From positions 977,960,084 through 978,024,083 of the forward strand of contig OX336389.2 in assembly GCA_946902985.2 (NCBI GenBank): 64,000 bases of DNA, read 5' to 3'. The notes beneath the pieces were generated by a model. It searched no databases. It was not told the DNA's origin and saw nothing but the letters and a program-made list of their open reading frames with translations. Shown in pieces: positions 24,172-36,163 of this stretch; positions within the stretch are counted from its first letter, which is position 1; each line of letters opens with the position of its first letter. The stretch comes from Meconema thalassinum (taxonomy: Eukaryota > Arthropoda > Insecta > Orthoptera > Tettigoniidae). Made by a program: the position numbers and the translations under genes.

Positions 24172-24690
24172 TTAATCCATTCCTTTGGGTACTGACACAA
24201 GAATTGAACACTTAAAAACGGGTATTTCACCTCTAACATGAATCCCCTCGCGTAACCTCTCTGCCATACTTGCGATGATTTGTGAAATGCTTTCCTGTGG
24301 GATGCATTCCCACTCTTCATGCAGCATTTCCGAAAGTAGCTGAGTCTCAGGAGCACGTTGCCGAACATTTCTGGCCAACATATCCCAAACATGTTCAATT
24401 GGATTGAGGTCAGGGCTCCTAGCTGACCAGTCCAGTGCGTAGATTCCAACCACATGCAGGTACTGCTGGATTCATCGGGCAGTGTGTGCTCATGCGAGGT
24501 TGTGCATCAGGCGCAAATGGTACAACAGGGTTTTCAAGGACTTCCATGATGTACCGGTCAACTGTGAGAGTCTCATTCTCAATTAGGTAAAGTTCGGACC
24601 TGGCATCCATACTGACCACGGCTCATTCTCCAACCCTCCTCCACACTCTTTCTCTTCCGTCAGGCGATCTGAGACCGAATCTCTTCCCAT
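24172..24690 (-). pseudogene. Tc1-like transposase, N-terminus deleted
   Basis: Reading the minus strand from about 24690, the catalytic domain begins near the first Asp (LFTDGKRFGL in a shifted frame), passes LTVDRYIMEVLENPVVPF and reaches LDWSARSPDLNPIEHVWDML, which holds the third catalytic acid. It ends after HVRGEIPVF. The N-terminal helix-turn-helix region is absent. At least one stop and frameshifts near 24480 and 24600 are present. Confidence 0.85.
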
Positions 24691-24773
24691 CTGTGAAGAG
24701 ACAGTATGCAGCTAATACGTAAATTTTAATTTTAAAAATCAAGTGCTGCGGTTCTTTTTTGCCAGTGAGTGTA

Positions 24774-25981
24774 TTAGTACAACAATGATCTGAAGCTAAT
24801 GTCTTTCAGCTGACAGTGTGGTGAAGCAGTGTGCATTTTCACATTAACTATCCACTTCAAGGCGAAATTCCGGCACCTCTAAAGCCACAGTAGTTAAAAG
24901 GGACATACAACTCATGAGGTTATTATTATATGTCTGGAAATACAGACAATAGATTGATCTTGCATTGCATCAAAATTCCAAAGAAAACTGAAAAATTGAA
25001 TCAGTTATCTAAAATCTGTTTGCTAGTTTCACCCTGGTGTACCACTGGGTAATCAGCTGGTATGGTACACCTCAACAAGACACTGGCCACTACATGCTGA
25101 GAAGGCCACAGCAAGGTTCAATTCAACAGACTGATCACATGACCTGAGTAGGCTGTACATCCTTAAGTGCATTCATGTGTGGTGACAAACAATACATACC
25201 TTAGCACACACATGAATTTGTGTCACATGCAAAATACTTCATAACTTTTTACTGGTATGAATGTGCCTTAAACATGCTGCAGCAGTTGTGAGCACATAAC
25301 TAGCACGCTTTCTTACACAACTTTGCAGATTAACCAGGCTGACAAATGCTTTATATCAGATTTGTCGCATTATGGAAAGAGAAAGTTTTGAAAAAGGAAA
25401 ATGATTTTCAGCAAGGTGGTAATGAAATCACAGCCCATTTTAACCACATTCACCCCCAATACACCTTTGTTGGTGTATGTACCAGTATTTGCTCATTACA
25501 ACGTTCAGTCATCACAAGCCGTACGCGTATTGCCATGGAATATTAATACCCCAAGTAAACACTTTGTCCCTCATTTTGGGACTCTGAAACAGATACAAGA
25601 AAGTGCAGACAATATGCAAGTAAATATGGTGTATGACTTGTAATCTTCAAAAACTACACAACCTAATAGCTGGAAGCCTCCTTGGTCAAGATAAAGGTTG
25701 TCAAAGAGGAATTCTTTTGGTACAGAAGACAGAATTCAAGATTACAAAAACAAGAGACAAAAATGGGAGGAGGAGATTGTGGATATTTCAAATGAAACCA
25801 GAGACCTTGAAACTGAGCTACTAGAGCTCTACAGAACAACCAAGACTCAAGGTTCAAATGCATATAATTAAGAAAATATACTATTGGGCAAGAATGGAAG
25901 AGATGAGGCATGCAGACAGGAGGAACTAGAAATACATTTGTTTCCAAAGCCTGGCCAGGGGCTGTAAACTGTACATTGTGA
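24774..25981. other. No supported gene; possible old LINE tail at its end
   Basis: Most of this 1.2 kb shows no coding or repeat signal. At 25934-25985, TTTCCAAAGCCTGGCCAGG followed by GGCTGTAAACTGTAC resembles the 3' end of the RTE fragment at 38488-38600, suggesting an older RTE tail. It may be intronic to the host gene that lies on the minus strand to the right. Confidence 0.35.
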
Positions 25982-27069
25982 TTATGCACTCATAGATCTA
26001 GAAAAGGCATATGATAGTGTCCCCAGAGAGAAGGTATGGGAAACCATGGTTAAGAGAGACTGGGAAGAGAAATGTTGGAAATGGTGCAAGCAATGTACAA
26101 CAACTGTGTTAGCAGGGTACTGACCCCAGTTGGAAAGACAGATTGGTTTAGGAACAAGACTGGACTAAGACAGAGGAGTGTGCTGTCACCTCTCTTGTTC
26201 ATAATGGTGATGGATGAAATTGTAAAGGAAATAAAGGAAGCGTATGGACATAAAGAAATGAAGTTACTGTTATTTGCAGATGATATTGTGGTCTGGGGAA
26301 GGAACACCAAAGAAGTGCAAAAACAACTAGATGCACTGAACGAAAATATTCAGAAGTATGGCCTGAAAATCAGTATAGAGAAAAGCAAGACCATGGTGAT
26401 GACAAGAGGGGAAAGACAAGGAAAGGGCACTGTGAAAATTGGAAGTCAGAGTTTGGAAATTGTGGACACGTTCAAATACCTAGGAAGTGAATTGATGCAA
26501 ACTGGTAGGTTGGACATGGAGATTGGCAGGAGGGTACAGCAGAGCAATGCATTCTATCAAAGTGTAAGAAAACTTGTTTGGGATAAGGAAGTACCAAGGA
26601 AAAGCAAGGAGGTAATGTATAAAGTGTACTATGTTCCCATATTGACTTATGCAGCTGAGACTTGGACCCTGACAAGCAGGCAAGAGAGTAGAATCCAAGC
26701 CAGTGAAATGAAATTCCTAAGAAGTATGATAGGAAAGACAAGGAAAGACAGAGTGAGGAATGAAGATGTTAGGAAGGAAGTTGGGATGGAAAAACTAAAT
26801 GAGAGAATTGAGAAGAATAAACTAAGGTGGTTTGGACATGTAAAGAGGATGGAGGAAAATAGAATACCAAGACAGATGCTGGAGGCGAAGTGCAAGGGTA
26901 AGAGAGCAAGAGGAAGACCTAGAACAAGGTGGATTGATTCAGTGAAGAACAGCGTAAGAAAAAGAAATCTGGACTGGGACAAGATCGTGGAAGAAGAATG
27001 GTGGAAGGAAAGAGGAAAGTGGAGAAGTGCCATAAATACCCCGACCCGGCAGGAGCTGGATAAGGGGAA

Positions 27070-27114
<45 letters not shown>

Positions 27115-27125
27115 ATGATGATGAC
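25982..27125 (+). mobile_element. 5'-truncated RTE LINE
   Basis: It starts in the RT palm (LIDLEKAYDSVPREKVWE) with a frameshift near 26060, then has a 333-codon open frame (26072-27073). That frame includes RSVLSPLLFIMVMDEI, the FADD active site in LLLFADDIVVWGRN, SFKYLGSE-type TFKYLGSELM, and a basic C-terminus ending TRQELDKGK. A long (GAT)n tail follows (27067-27118). It is a third RTE subfamily in this window. No clear target duplication was found. Confidence 0.88.
27067..27125 (+). repeat. (GAT)n microsatellite tail of the RTE
   Basis: About 14 uninterrupted GAT repeats followed by a few degenerate ones. This is the 3' tail of the preceding RTE copy and lies only about 44 bp from the splice donor of the neighbouring host exon. 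Confidence 0.95.
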
Positions 27126-27174
27126 AATAATCCAAATAACAAATAGAATATATGAAAATTGGCTTTAAACTTAC

Positions 27175-28761
27175 TGCTGCAGTATGCTGCTGCGACAAAC
27201 TTGGTTCCGATCTTTTCAGGGACTGCTGAGGATACAATCTTCAAATTTGCTATGTCAAGTATCTTGGCACTACCGCCCCTGGTAACTAATACTGCTAAGC
27301 CCAGAGGATATCTTCCACTTGGATCTAATGCATCGGAAGTCACAGCTGCATCCTCTTTTTCACAGTGAGGTAGCAGAACAACTTTAACTGGACAATCCCT
27401 TGGCGTACTGAATTCCCGAACTTTAACAGGAATCTCATTCACAGTAATTACTTCCTTCTCAAAACTGAGTGCATAAATAAGAATAGCACCATAGTTTGTG
27501 TCCGACACGGTCGATTTTACACACTCCTTATCTGACATTTTAAATAATTCATCAAATGTGCTTTGTGACCCATAAGGGAGCAGACTAGACTTTCCACTCT
27601 TAGCTTTAAGTATACCTGAAGATTTCTCTTTGGAGAATAAGTGTATCTTAATAGAAGGTCCTTCGTTCTCTGTCTCTGTATCACTACTATCAGTCCTCTC
27701 ACAGAATTCATTAGAAGTGCAAGTGTCTGTGTTGCTAGAATCCGATTCTGATGACATTTCATCATACGATATAGGATCAACTACTACTAAAATATGGCTG
27801 CCATCCTTAGTAGGATAAATTCCAGATATACATAAATCTTCCCTGTTGAACTGTTTGGGCAGTGGTATACACTGAAGTTGGTTTGGATCCTTATGGCCAA
27901 TACAGTTCAATAAATTATCACACACTGCATTGTCTGTATCACTGGGAGTACTAGCATTATCTGACTCGCAGTATACCTCAATCAAAGGTGCATCCTTTTC
28001 AGATGATATATTAGAGGTAACCATTTCCTCAGACCCGGATGAATATTGTAGATTAATATCATCATATGATCCACCACCACTTCCAGTACTACTTTCAAAA
28101 GATGGGTAATAATCACCAGATGATGGAAACACCAGTTCCTCTACCACTTCATCATGAGGCTCTAATGTGGTTCCAGCTTCTGAAGCTGGATCATATAAAA
28201 ACTTAGTCAGAAATAATTCTGGAAAAAGTGTCTGTTCTTTATGATTTGCTTCAGCTGGTGCTTTACTTTTCGATTCCCAAATTACCTTCTTTGAACTAAC
28301 AACTGACTTTTTATGCACCTTAGTATTGACAGCTTCAGTCTCTTCATTGGCATCGCTGACCGTATTAACAGAATGGCAAGGAAAATTATAATCGTACACA
28401 ACAAGAAAGAGTAATTTTTTACACTGTGCTATTTGATCATCACTCATCACACGATGATCAATCTTTCCTGTCAAGTATGAATTAACAATATCACTAGATT
28501 CCTGACAGATATCACTAATTAAACTGTTCACAACATCAACAATTGAAGAGGTGGCACTTTCACACGCAGCGTATGCACCACTTGGCAAAGTTGGCTCTAC
28601 ACTAATGCCACCGACAATGCATGGACGAGCAAAAGATTTTTTATTCACATTTTCGGATCCCTTTACAGATGAAGTCCCCGTCTTCCGATGCTGAGGTCCC
28701 CCTATAATGGACAATGCTGACAAATCAAGCTTGCAAGGCTTCTTGTCTGTCGTCTCAAATT
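27175..28761 (-). CDS. Host gene internal exon, Ser/Asp-rich with WD-like end
   Basis: The open frame is about 528 codons on the minus strand with no stop. The acceptor is a pyrimidine-rich tract ending TTTCTATTTCAG just above 28761, and the donor is A|GTAAGT at 27175/27174. The exon begins with two bases and ends with one base of split codons, so both introns are phase 1. The first 370 residues are rich in Ser, Asp and Glu, with low-complexity stretches such as SSESDSSNTDTCTSNEFCER. Propeller-like segments are ICISGIYPTKDGSHILVVV-like (about residue 310) and YPLGLAVLVTRGGSAKILDI (about 490). The pattern reminds me of the N-terminal WD region of giant BIRC6/BRUCE proteins, but I am not sure. 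It is the only convincing host coding sequence here. Confidence 0.75.
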
Positions 28762-29164
28762 CTGAAATAGAAAGACAAATACAAACTTGGAATTAGAAAT
28801 TCACAATTAAATAACCAAGAAATTTAATTATACTAATCCAATGTACAACAAGTGAGGCGTTCAAATTCAAACCCCAATATTTCCACATTATTTACGGAAA
28901 TGAGCTTTTGGCATGGATAGGATTTCTGCGCTGAAATCCTTCTGTAGGTTGCCCACTTAAGATCATACAACGTCAATTCCCCATTATTCTGCTGTATTGA
29001 AAGCGAGAGCTTCAAATCACAACAATGCCTCATGCTCGTTAGGAACGAACACCGACATTTCCATCAGCCAATGACATCATCTCTGCCAGACCACGTGACA
29101 TCCCTCCGTGGCAGCTGATAATATTCCCGGGCCTGATAAATATCTTCACATGCTGATCTGATGT
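28762..29164 (-). other. Probable upstream intron of the host gene
   Basis: The sequence immediately above the exon contains its polypyrimidine tract and acceptor. A 66-codon open frame at 28833-29033 has no supporting motif or splice context and is not called. Confidence 0.5.
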
Positions 29165-30310
29165 TAAATTATTTATTTATTTGTTGATGGTACACAACAG
29201 GGCTCAGTGTGCGCCCCAATAATAGTGCACCTACACAGTAAGATACATTTCCTGGTATGTCTGCATTAAGTATTAATATCTTAATGTAATTCTTAAAACT
29301 AGGAAGTTCACACAGATCAAAATGCATTGTAGTAAAAAGATAATATAAAAACTAAATCTAAATTTGATCTAATGCCAAATATAAAAACAGGTTTTGAAAT
29401 TATTACATAATAAACTAAAAGGTAACATTAATAACTAGGGAACAGGCCTATCCACATATACATTGTTGATTATGTTATGTGTGATAATTTTATTTCAAGT
29501 ATGAATTAGAGTGACTGGATTATAATTTCCAAGAACGGTCTGATTGAGAGACAGAAATCTAGTTTCCAGTTTACACGAACCCCATCGATGAAAATACTGC
29601 AAAGCCTCCATACAGGTGAATTGTTAAGTGAAGTGGTATTGGTTATATCATTTTTGAATGTTATGGTTGATCTTGTAGTTAAGCGAGGGATGTTGAAATT
29701 TAGGAGCGATAGGAAAAATGAGTTATCAATTTGACCGTTAATGACTTTATAGAGGAATTTCATATCATTCACTTGCCTTCGAGACTCCAAACTAGTCATG
29801 CCGAAATTCAACAAAAGTTCACCGTAGGGTACCATGTGTGGGTAATTGCCCGTTATTTTGAGGTGTAAATATCGGAGGAATTTCTTTTGAACTTGCTCAA
29901 TGGACTTAATGCATGTTTTCTGCCAGAGACTCCATACTTGGCTGGCGTACTCGAGCTTGGATCTCACCATGGCAGTATAAAGGTTTATACAGGTACTGGT
30001 CCTAATGAATGGCTTAGTGTTTCCTATTATAAACCCTAACATGCGGTAAGCATCCCCGACCGTCTTTTGCACATGATAAGTGAAAGCAAGCTCTCGGTCA
30101 AACAGAATCCCTAGATCTTTCTTCTCGCTTACTGTTTTCAATGACTTAGGTCCAATTCCATAAACAAATGTGATTGGGTTCTTCTTACGTGTAAAGGTCA
30201 TAACAACACACTTCGGTACGTTTAAGTATAATTTGTTTTCTACACTTCATTTGTGTATATTATTTAGGTCATTTTGTAGTAGAGTGCAGTCATTAGTGGA
30301 AGAAATTGAT
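29165..30310 (-). mobile_element. LINE 3' end, CR1/Jockey-like style
   Basis: On the minus strand a frame of more than 230 codons (from about 30290 through 30201-29506) encodes the region after the RT active site: LQNDLNNIHKW-type sequence, KDLGILFDRELAFTYHVQK, LYTAMVRSKLEYASQVWS and EQVQKKFLRYLHLK. A 3' untranslated region follows, and the low-coordinate end is an AAATA-rich tail at 29165-29185. The element is 5' truncated before the FADD/YADD box. It probably sits in an intron of the host gene in the same orientation. Confidence 0.85.
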
Positions 30311-30329
30311 TATGAGATCCGTGTCTGAG

Positions 30330-30890
30330 TAATCAAGCTTCCAAAACATATCAAGAGTCCGGAATTAATATTTCCAGTGTCTGCCCATAGCCTTTTGCCC
30401 TGTGATAGGGTATTTGGCAACATCAAAAAAGTTGTGAGAAAGAAAGCTTCAGTCGTCAACCTGCTTGAATAAATCGAGCTATTCAGACATTTCAGAATGG
30501 TAGTAAAGTGCACCAAGGACTTACTACTTTATGACTGGAATAGTCAGGTTAAGCTTTTTTTTTTTTTTTTTTTTTTGTTTGTTTCTTTTCCAGGACAGTG
30601 GCATTTTAAGTTTCTTGGGGCAAAACTTGTTCAAGTGGAGTTATAAAGATCAGAGGTGAACCATTTTTTTTACAAGTTGGATGTTGGGTCATATCACACC
30701 ATGTTTCGGAAAGGAAATATGCAGCTGCAATCAAGCCAGAAGTCTTGCATGTAGGCATACCAGTGAAGAGGGAGAAGGTTGCTGACATCGACACTTGACT
30801 GAGTAAATATTATGATGCTGATTGGAGGTCTCATAATGACCTTGAATTTTACCAACATATCATTCAATCAGCTGGGGACAACAAAGGTCC
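30330..30890 (+). pseudogene. Degenerate C-terminal part of a DUF7869-type protein
   Basis: In alternating frames the plus strand shows SAHSLLPCDRVFGNIKKVVR, YDWNSQV, GQWHFKFLGAK and DIDTLLSKYY-like sequence followed by EFYQHIIQSAG. The order matches the C-terminal third of the large insect family annotated with DUF7869, as I remember it. A run of T (about 30557-30576) interrupts it. It is a different, older copy from the one at 31693-34642. Confidence 0.55.
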
Positions 30891-31692
30891 TGGGGGGGAA
30901 GAAGACTGTTGATGTGAGCCACAAGATAAACAGTGTCAAGTGTTGCGGGTTTGAGTATGTTAGCGTTATGACTAAATTAGTGATTGATTATATCACTGCA
31001 AGACCACGATAAGAGCAAATTTTTCAATTTTTATTTTTTTACAGCAATCAGTGTATTTTAGTGTGATCTTCAATGTAAAATTGCAAAATTTATATAATTG
31101 GGCCTTTGAAGTAAAATTAATTGGTTTTGCATTGGAGTATTTTTGTAAAGATGTTCCGTGCAAAACAGCGTCATCTGCAGATGCATCGGTTTTACACTGG
31201 AAATTGAAGGAGAATACATTTCCCTTCAGTGCAAGACCACGATATCTGCAATTGACGCGGTCTTGCGCGGGATTGTTTAGAATCTGGCATGCATTCTTGA
31301 GTTGTCTCTATTGACACGAGTAAAGATTTTCTTCTTTTCCCGCTCATTCACTTCACTGTTGTTCCAAGCCTCATTCAGAGTGGTAGTGAGTTTATTATAA
31401 TGAAGGGATTGAAACTGGATTTTATAAATATGAAGAGAAAATATCGCAGTCATGCTGAAATGTTAGCTTTGGATAAGAAGGTATGTACTCTTTACTTTCT
31501 GATAAAGCAATTAATTGTTTACAAATGCGAATGCCATTACTAGTGGTTTCAATGATTATTTTAGTTTCTTTGTATTGTGCTAGGATTATATTCAGCCTAC
31601 GTAGTGTTATGTTAAATATAAAAGAAATGTTCATAATGAAGGATTGCATTTGTTTCCATTAGGCCAGACTTTCAGAAGACCCACCGCCCATT

Positions 31693-34642
31693 ATGAGAAA
31701 GGTTGAAGAGAAGGTACTTCTCGCACCTGATGACACAGGCTCAAATATAGTTGAACTTTCTCCCGTTAAGGAAGAAATAGAACACGAACCTTTGATGTAC
31801 CATGTAACGTTTTCTTACCACACCGACGAGCCTCAGCCTTCAAGGTATTCTGCAGAGATGCTAACTTCATCACAACAAACGCATGGGCTTAGTGATACCG
31901 TGAGTAGGCAAACAAATTAGATTGGTTACCACTACTTTTTCTGAAATAGAAGTAAACCACTGTAGGACCACATGTAATTTTAATGACGTGTGTTTTTAAT
32001 TTGTAATGTTTAAGGATGGTTTGTATTTGGATTGGTTTCCATTTTTTATAAAATAGACATATACCACGATTTTAATATGTGTTTTTAATGCTCGTAATAA
32101 TTCATGTATAACTCTTGCATTTTTCAGACGAATATCCTGGGAACGGAAGACTGCTCCACTGATAATGCACATAATTCAAGTCACTACAATAATGATGCTC
32201 CAAAGCACATGAACAACATTTGTGGAAAAAGTTCAGAAGGAGGAGGAAGAGAAGAAGAAGAAAAAGGAGGAGAAGAAGAAGAAGAAGAAGATGAACCAGA
32301 AGATGATGGTGATGATACTGACTATATTCCTGATACCAGTAGTTCAGAAGAGGAAGATAACTATGATGATAACAAACCAGACAAGATGAGTATACAAGAC
32401 AAAGAACTACCATCAACTAGCAAAGAACTCAAAAGCTCTAAAACTTCAGCATTTCCTTTGAAGGAAAGTTTCGTTAACGAAACATCAGACATCTGTGTTC
32501 CTTTGGTAAGTGCCAACTTAGTTAGCAACTGTGAAGGATCAGGCTCAACAACAACAGCAGCAGCAGCAGCAGCAGCATCACCTCAGAAAGACAGACGCAC
32601 GAAGAAGCGTCGTCGTCAAGAACATAAATGGGCTCGAAACATAAAAAAACTTAAAGTAAATACAGGAGAGTTTGTAAATAACAAAAATGGTACCTGTAGG
32701 AAGAATAAAACATTAAAGAAAGGATGCCAAGGAAACTGCAATTTTAAATGTTCACTTTCAGAGGAGGACAGGATTTCAATCTTTAAGAGCTTCCGGGATC
32801 TTGGAGATCCGAACAAGCAGAGACAATTTATTAGTCATAACATGACGCAAGTAAAGCCGAAATATCGAAGAATCACTCCTGGAGGTGAAAGGTCTTGCAA
32901 AATGAATTACAGTTTAACCACAAGAGGAGATAGAATAAAGGTTTGCAAGAAGATGTTCATGGTACTCTTTGCGTGGGAAACACCATGATTTCTACATTTT
33001 TTTTTAGCGTATGGCTTTTAGTGCCGGGAGTGTCCGAGGACATGTTCGGCTCGCCAGTGTTGTAGCTGCTTCGAGACGGACACCCAATGGGTGAGCTACA
33101 AGTACCATTGGGGAGGAAAGTTGGAATGTAAGGACGAGGAGTTGGAAGGTAGCGGCTGTGGCCTATAGTGAGGGATCAACCCCGGCATTTGCCTGGAAGA
33201 TGGGAAACCACAGAAGACCATCTTCAAGGTTGCCGGCGGGGGGATTCGAACCTCCTCGCCTCCCGGATGTGAGCGACTGCCAGCAGTCATGCCGTAACGA
33301 CCACGGCTAACTCACCCGGTGATTTCTACAGTTATTTCCAAGAACAAAGACGGTTTCCTTGAAGAAGAAAGAAGGGGGAAGCATGGAAAGCAAAAGAAGC
33401 TACCCCCAATGATAAGGGAAGGAGTGAGGTAACACATCAATTCAATTCCAAGAATGGAGTCCCATTACATTCGAGCTGATACAACACGAGATTATTTTGA
33501 AGGTTCGTTGGATATATCCACATTATATCGAATGTATATTGAGAAATGTAAGTTAGAAAATGAAGCGACATATACGAAACAATATTTAATACGGAATTCA
33601 ACATCGGGTTTCATAGACCTAAGAAGGATCAGTGTATGATCTGTGAAGAATATAAGAATTCTACTGAAAAAGAAAAGCAAAAACTTAAAGACAAATATGA
33701 AAGACATCATGCAGAGAAAGAAACAATGAGACGGGAGAAAGGAAATGATATTCATCAGGCCACTGAGGAAAACCGTGGGGTGGTGGCTGTGTTTGATATT
33801 CAAGCTGTTACACCTCTGCCATGTGGTGAAATATCAAGCTTTTATTATAAAAGAAAACTTAATTTATTTAATTTCACTATTTACGAAGCTGTCTCTTAAA
33901 TTGGAAGATGCTACATGTGGCACTATGGTCAAGCTGGAAGAGGGGCAAATGAAGTTGGTAGCTGCATAATAGAGTTTCTGAAATAATACCCAAATCTAGA
34001 AGTGATTTTCTATTCCGACAATTGTGTTGGACAAAATAAGAACAAATTCGTGTTATCTGCATACTTTTACGCTGTTCTGAAGTTAGAAATTCCGTCTATT
34101 CAACATAAGTTTTTGGTAGTAGGACATACACAAAATGAGGGAGACGCTATGCACTCGCATAGAATATGAGAAGGAAAGAGCTCTGAAATCTGGTCCTATT
34201 TACGTTCCCTCTCAGATTGCTACTATTGCAAGTCTTGCAAAAAAGACTGGGAAACCTTACCTTGTAAGAGAAATGGAAACAACTGACCTTCATAGATTGC
34301 AAGTCATTATGCAATGACCTCGGCAACAATTTTTCCATCAATGAGGAAGGGGAGAAAGTTTCGTGGAATGCTGTCACTGAGATAATGGTGAAGAAGAATT
34401 CCCCTGGGGTGTTCTTTTATAAAACTTCCTACCACGGAAAGCAATATAAACTAGTGCATATTAACAGAAAGACAAAGAGGAGCAGTCCACATCATCAACC
34501 CGAAACTCTCAAACTCAAACCAGCTTATAGAAAGTCTCCAAAAATATCAGCTAGCAAGAAGAAAGACCCTATTTCACTCTGTGCTCAAAATCTAATACCC
34601 ATTCTTCGTTACTTTGGAAGCGGAAAAGGACTGAGGTTCTGA
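31693..34642 (+). pseudogene. DUF7869-type protein, split by a SINE
   Basis: A first segment lies at 31693-31920, and a larger acidic one at 32104-32988 carries poly-Glu and poly-Ala tracts. The family signature follows: GCQGNCNFKCSLSEEDRISI, then KSFRDLGDPNKQRQFI and IKVCKKMF. A SINE (32997-33319) interrupts it. Coding resumes with ESHYIRADTTRDYF (33454), KKDQCMICEEYKN across a frameshift near 33620, and a core with YSDNCVGQNKNKF (about 34010). VVGHTQNEGDAMHSRIE and KKDPISLCAQNLIP close the protein. Gaps between 31920 and 32104 may be an intron. The Asp/Asn motif suggests an RNase H-like fold, which is inference. Several frameshifts make it dead. Confidence 0.7.
32997..33319 (-). mobile_element. 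tRNA-derived SINE with 11-bp target duplication
   Basis: The insertion is flanked by TGATTTCTACA at 32986-32996 and 33320-33330. On the minus strand it starts with a tRNA-like head (GAGTTAGCCGTGGTCGTTAC and the B box GAGGTTCGAATCCCC). The body follows, and it ends GCCATACGCTAAAAAAAAA. It disrupts the DUF7869-type gene. Confidence 0.93.
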
Positions 34643-36163
34643 CTATTGAAGCAAATGACGTGCTCATGCTGAACTTGTGAACTATTTTCCAACATTCATG
34701 CTATCTTTGGCCTCAGTGTGCCTATTTTCAATAACAAGTAATTTTTTTCAAATAATAATTGTATATAGAATGTATATAGAATTGTGTATAGGATGTTCGA
34801 ATATAGCAGTAAACTAGGGAAAAAATGAAACTGAAGTGTTGGAATTGATTAATTGTCTAACAATTTTCACAGAACAGTCAGTGCCAGACCACGACATCTG
34901 AATTTTAGCCCTTTTTGTGGGCCTTAATTACAAAATTTATAATTTTAATTAAAAGGATATTGTACACTATGCAATCAACCGAAACATATCCAAAATTGAA
35001 AATTCTCTATAGATTTTCACACTGTCGAAAGGTTAATACAAATTTATAGAAAACTTCAAACCCGTTTTTCTCAATATAATGATTTTTGCAGATATCGTAG
35101 TTTTGCACCGGCACGGCGATATAACGTTGGGCACGAGATCTACTGATAAAGGATACTAGTGTATTTTTATAATATTAACTGTGACTATAAAGTATATTTC
35201 TCTCTCCATTTAAAGTGAGACACACACCACACTATAAATTATTCGTGCCATGAAAAAATAATTGTGCCAATTACATTGTCACAAGGAACAATTGGTATTC
35301 GAACCCAGGAAGAATTCATTCTTCCAGCTACTCTGGGGTCGAACCTTGTACTTGAGAATTGCAAACCCTGGACTTATGTTCATGCAGATTGTACAACCCT
35401 AAGTGCAGCAAGAAACTCCTTATTTCCCACTGCATTTATTTCCAAATCTGGGATTGGACTAGTGTATTTAAACTTTTGCACCCCTGCTAACATTGGACAG
35501 CCCTGTGGGGAATGAGAAAAGCTTCAGTTCCCACGCGGCACAATAGACGACGTCTGACAACACTTTTGGTTAATAACCAATGCTGCCAACATAGGATAAC
35601 TTGCACTCCATTGTGCGCCGGGCCGTACAGGTCATTCTGCACCCCTGTCAGGTTGGCAAACTCGCCTGAGTGACGCGTTTTGGCGCGTATTGTGCTGGAC
35701 TGAAGCGGACTGGATCTAACAATGTCATTCAACCAAGTACTACTGCCGACTGAAGACGTGTAGCTAAGCGCTCCGGGGAGAAGCCTGCAGGTTGCCCCCG
35801 GAGGCATGAAGAGACTCAAGGTAATGAGTGGTTAATAACTTTTGGAAAGGGCAAAAAACAACGAAAGAACAGCGTTTGCGATTCTCGCATTTCTTCAAGA
35901 ACACTTTCGCGGGGGGAAAAAAAACTAACTTTAGACTATTGCATCACTTACTGTGTGTGATATTTTTCTTGTGCCAAGAGACTAACTTTAATTTGAGCAA
36001 ATTCAAGGCTTGGGGTGGCCGGGCGAATTATCTTGTTGCTTTAACAGCTAAGTTTGGTTCCTTGTTAATTTAGTTTTTCTTTACGTCAGGGGAAAAGTTC
36101 TCTCCACGTACGGCCACCCTAAGGTCTTAATATCCTGTTTGTGGGCAATATTATAGCCTTCAA

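Larger units (their letters stand above)
20039..24771 (-). mobile_element. Tc1-like element split by a long-TIR transposon
   Basis: The left end CACTCACTGGCAAAAAA at 20039 is preceded by TA. The right end is its reverse complement at 24755-24771 and is followed by TA. About 3.86 kb of the interval is a second transposon (20223-24083); without it the Tc1 element is only about 870 bp. It is therefore an internally deleted copy carrying just the C-terminal two-thirds of a transposase on the minus strand. Confidence 0.88.
30997..35107 (+). mobile_element. Candidate DNA transposon encoding a DUF7869-type protein
   Basis: TGCAAGACCACGAT at 30997-31010 has a partial inverted counterpart at 35088-35107 (reverse complement TGCAAAACTACGATATCTGC). 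Additional direct copies of GTGCAAGACCACGATATCTG lie at 31230-31249 and, diverged, at 34881-34900. A hairpin GCAAGACC/GGTCTTGC lies at 31231-31266. These repeated subterminal motifs bracket the coding region. I found no secure target duplication, so the exact ends are uncertain. Confidence 0.55.

Noticed and set aside
28833..29033. Upstream exon of the host gene
   Set aside because: No convincing splice sites, and the frame is not linked in phase to the 28761 acceptor.
32104..32988. Independent acidic nuclear host gene
   Set aside because: The segment continues, after the SINE, into the DUF7869 core, and is bracketed by repeated motifs, so it is better explained as part of a mobile element.
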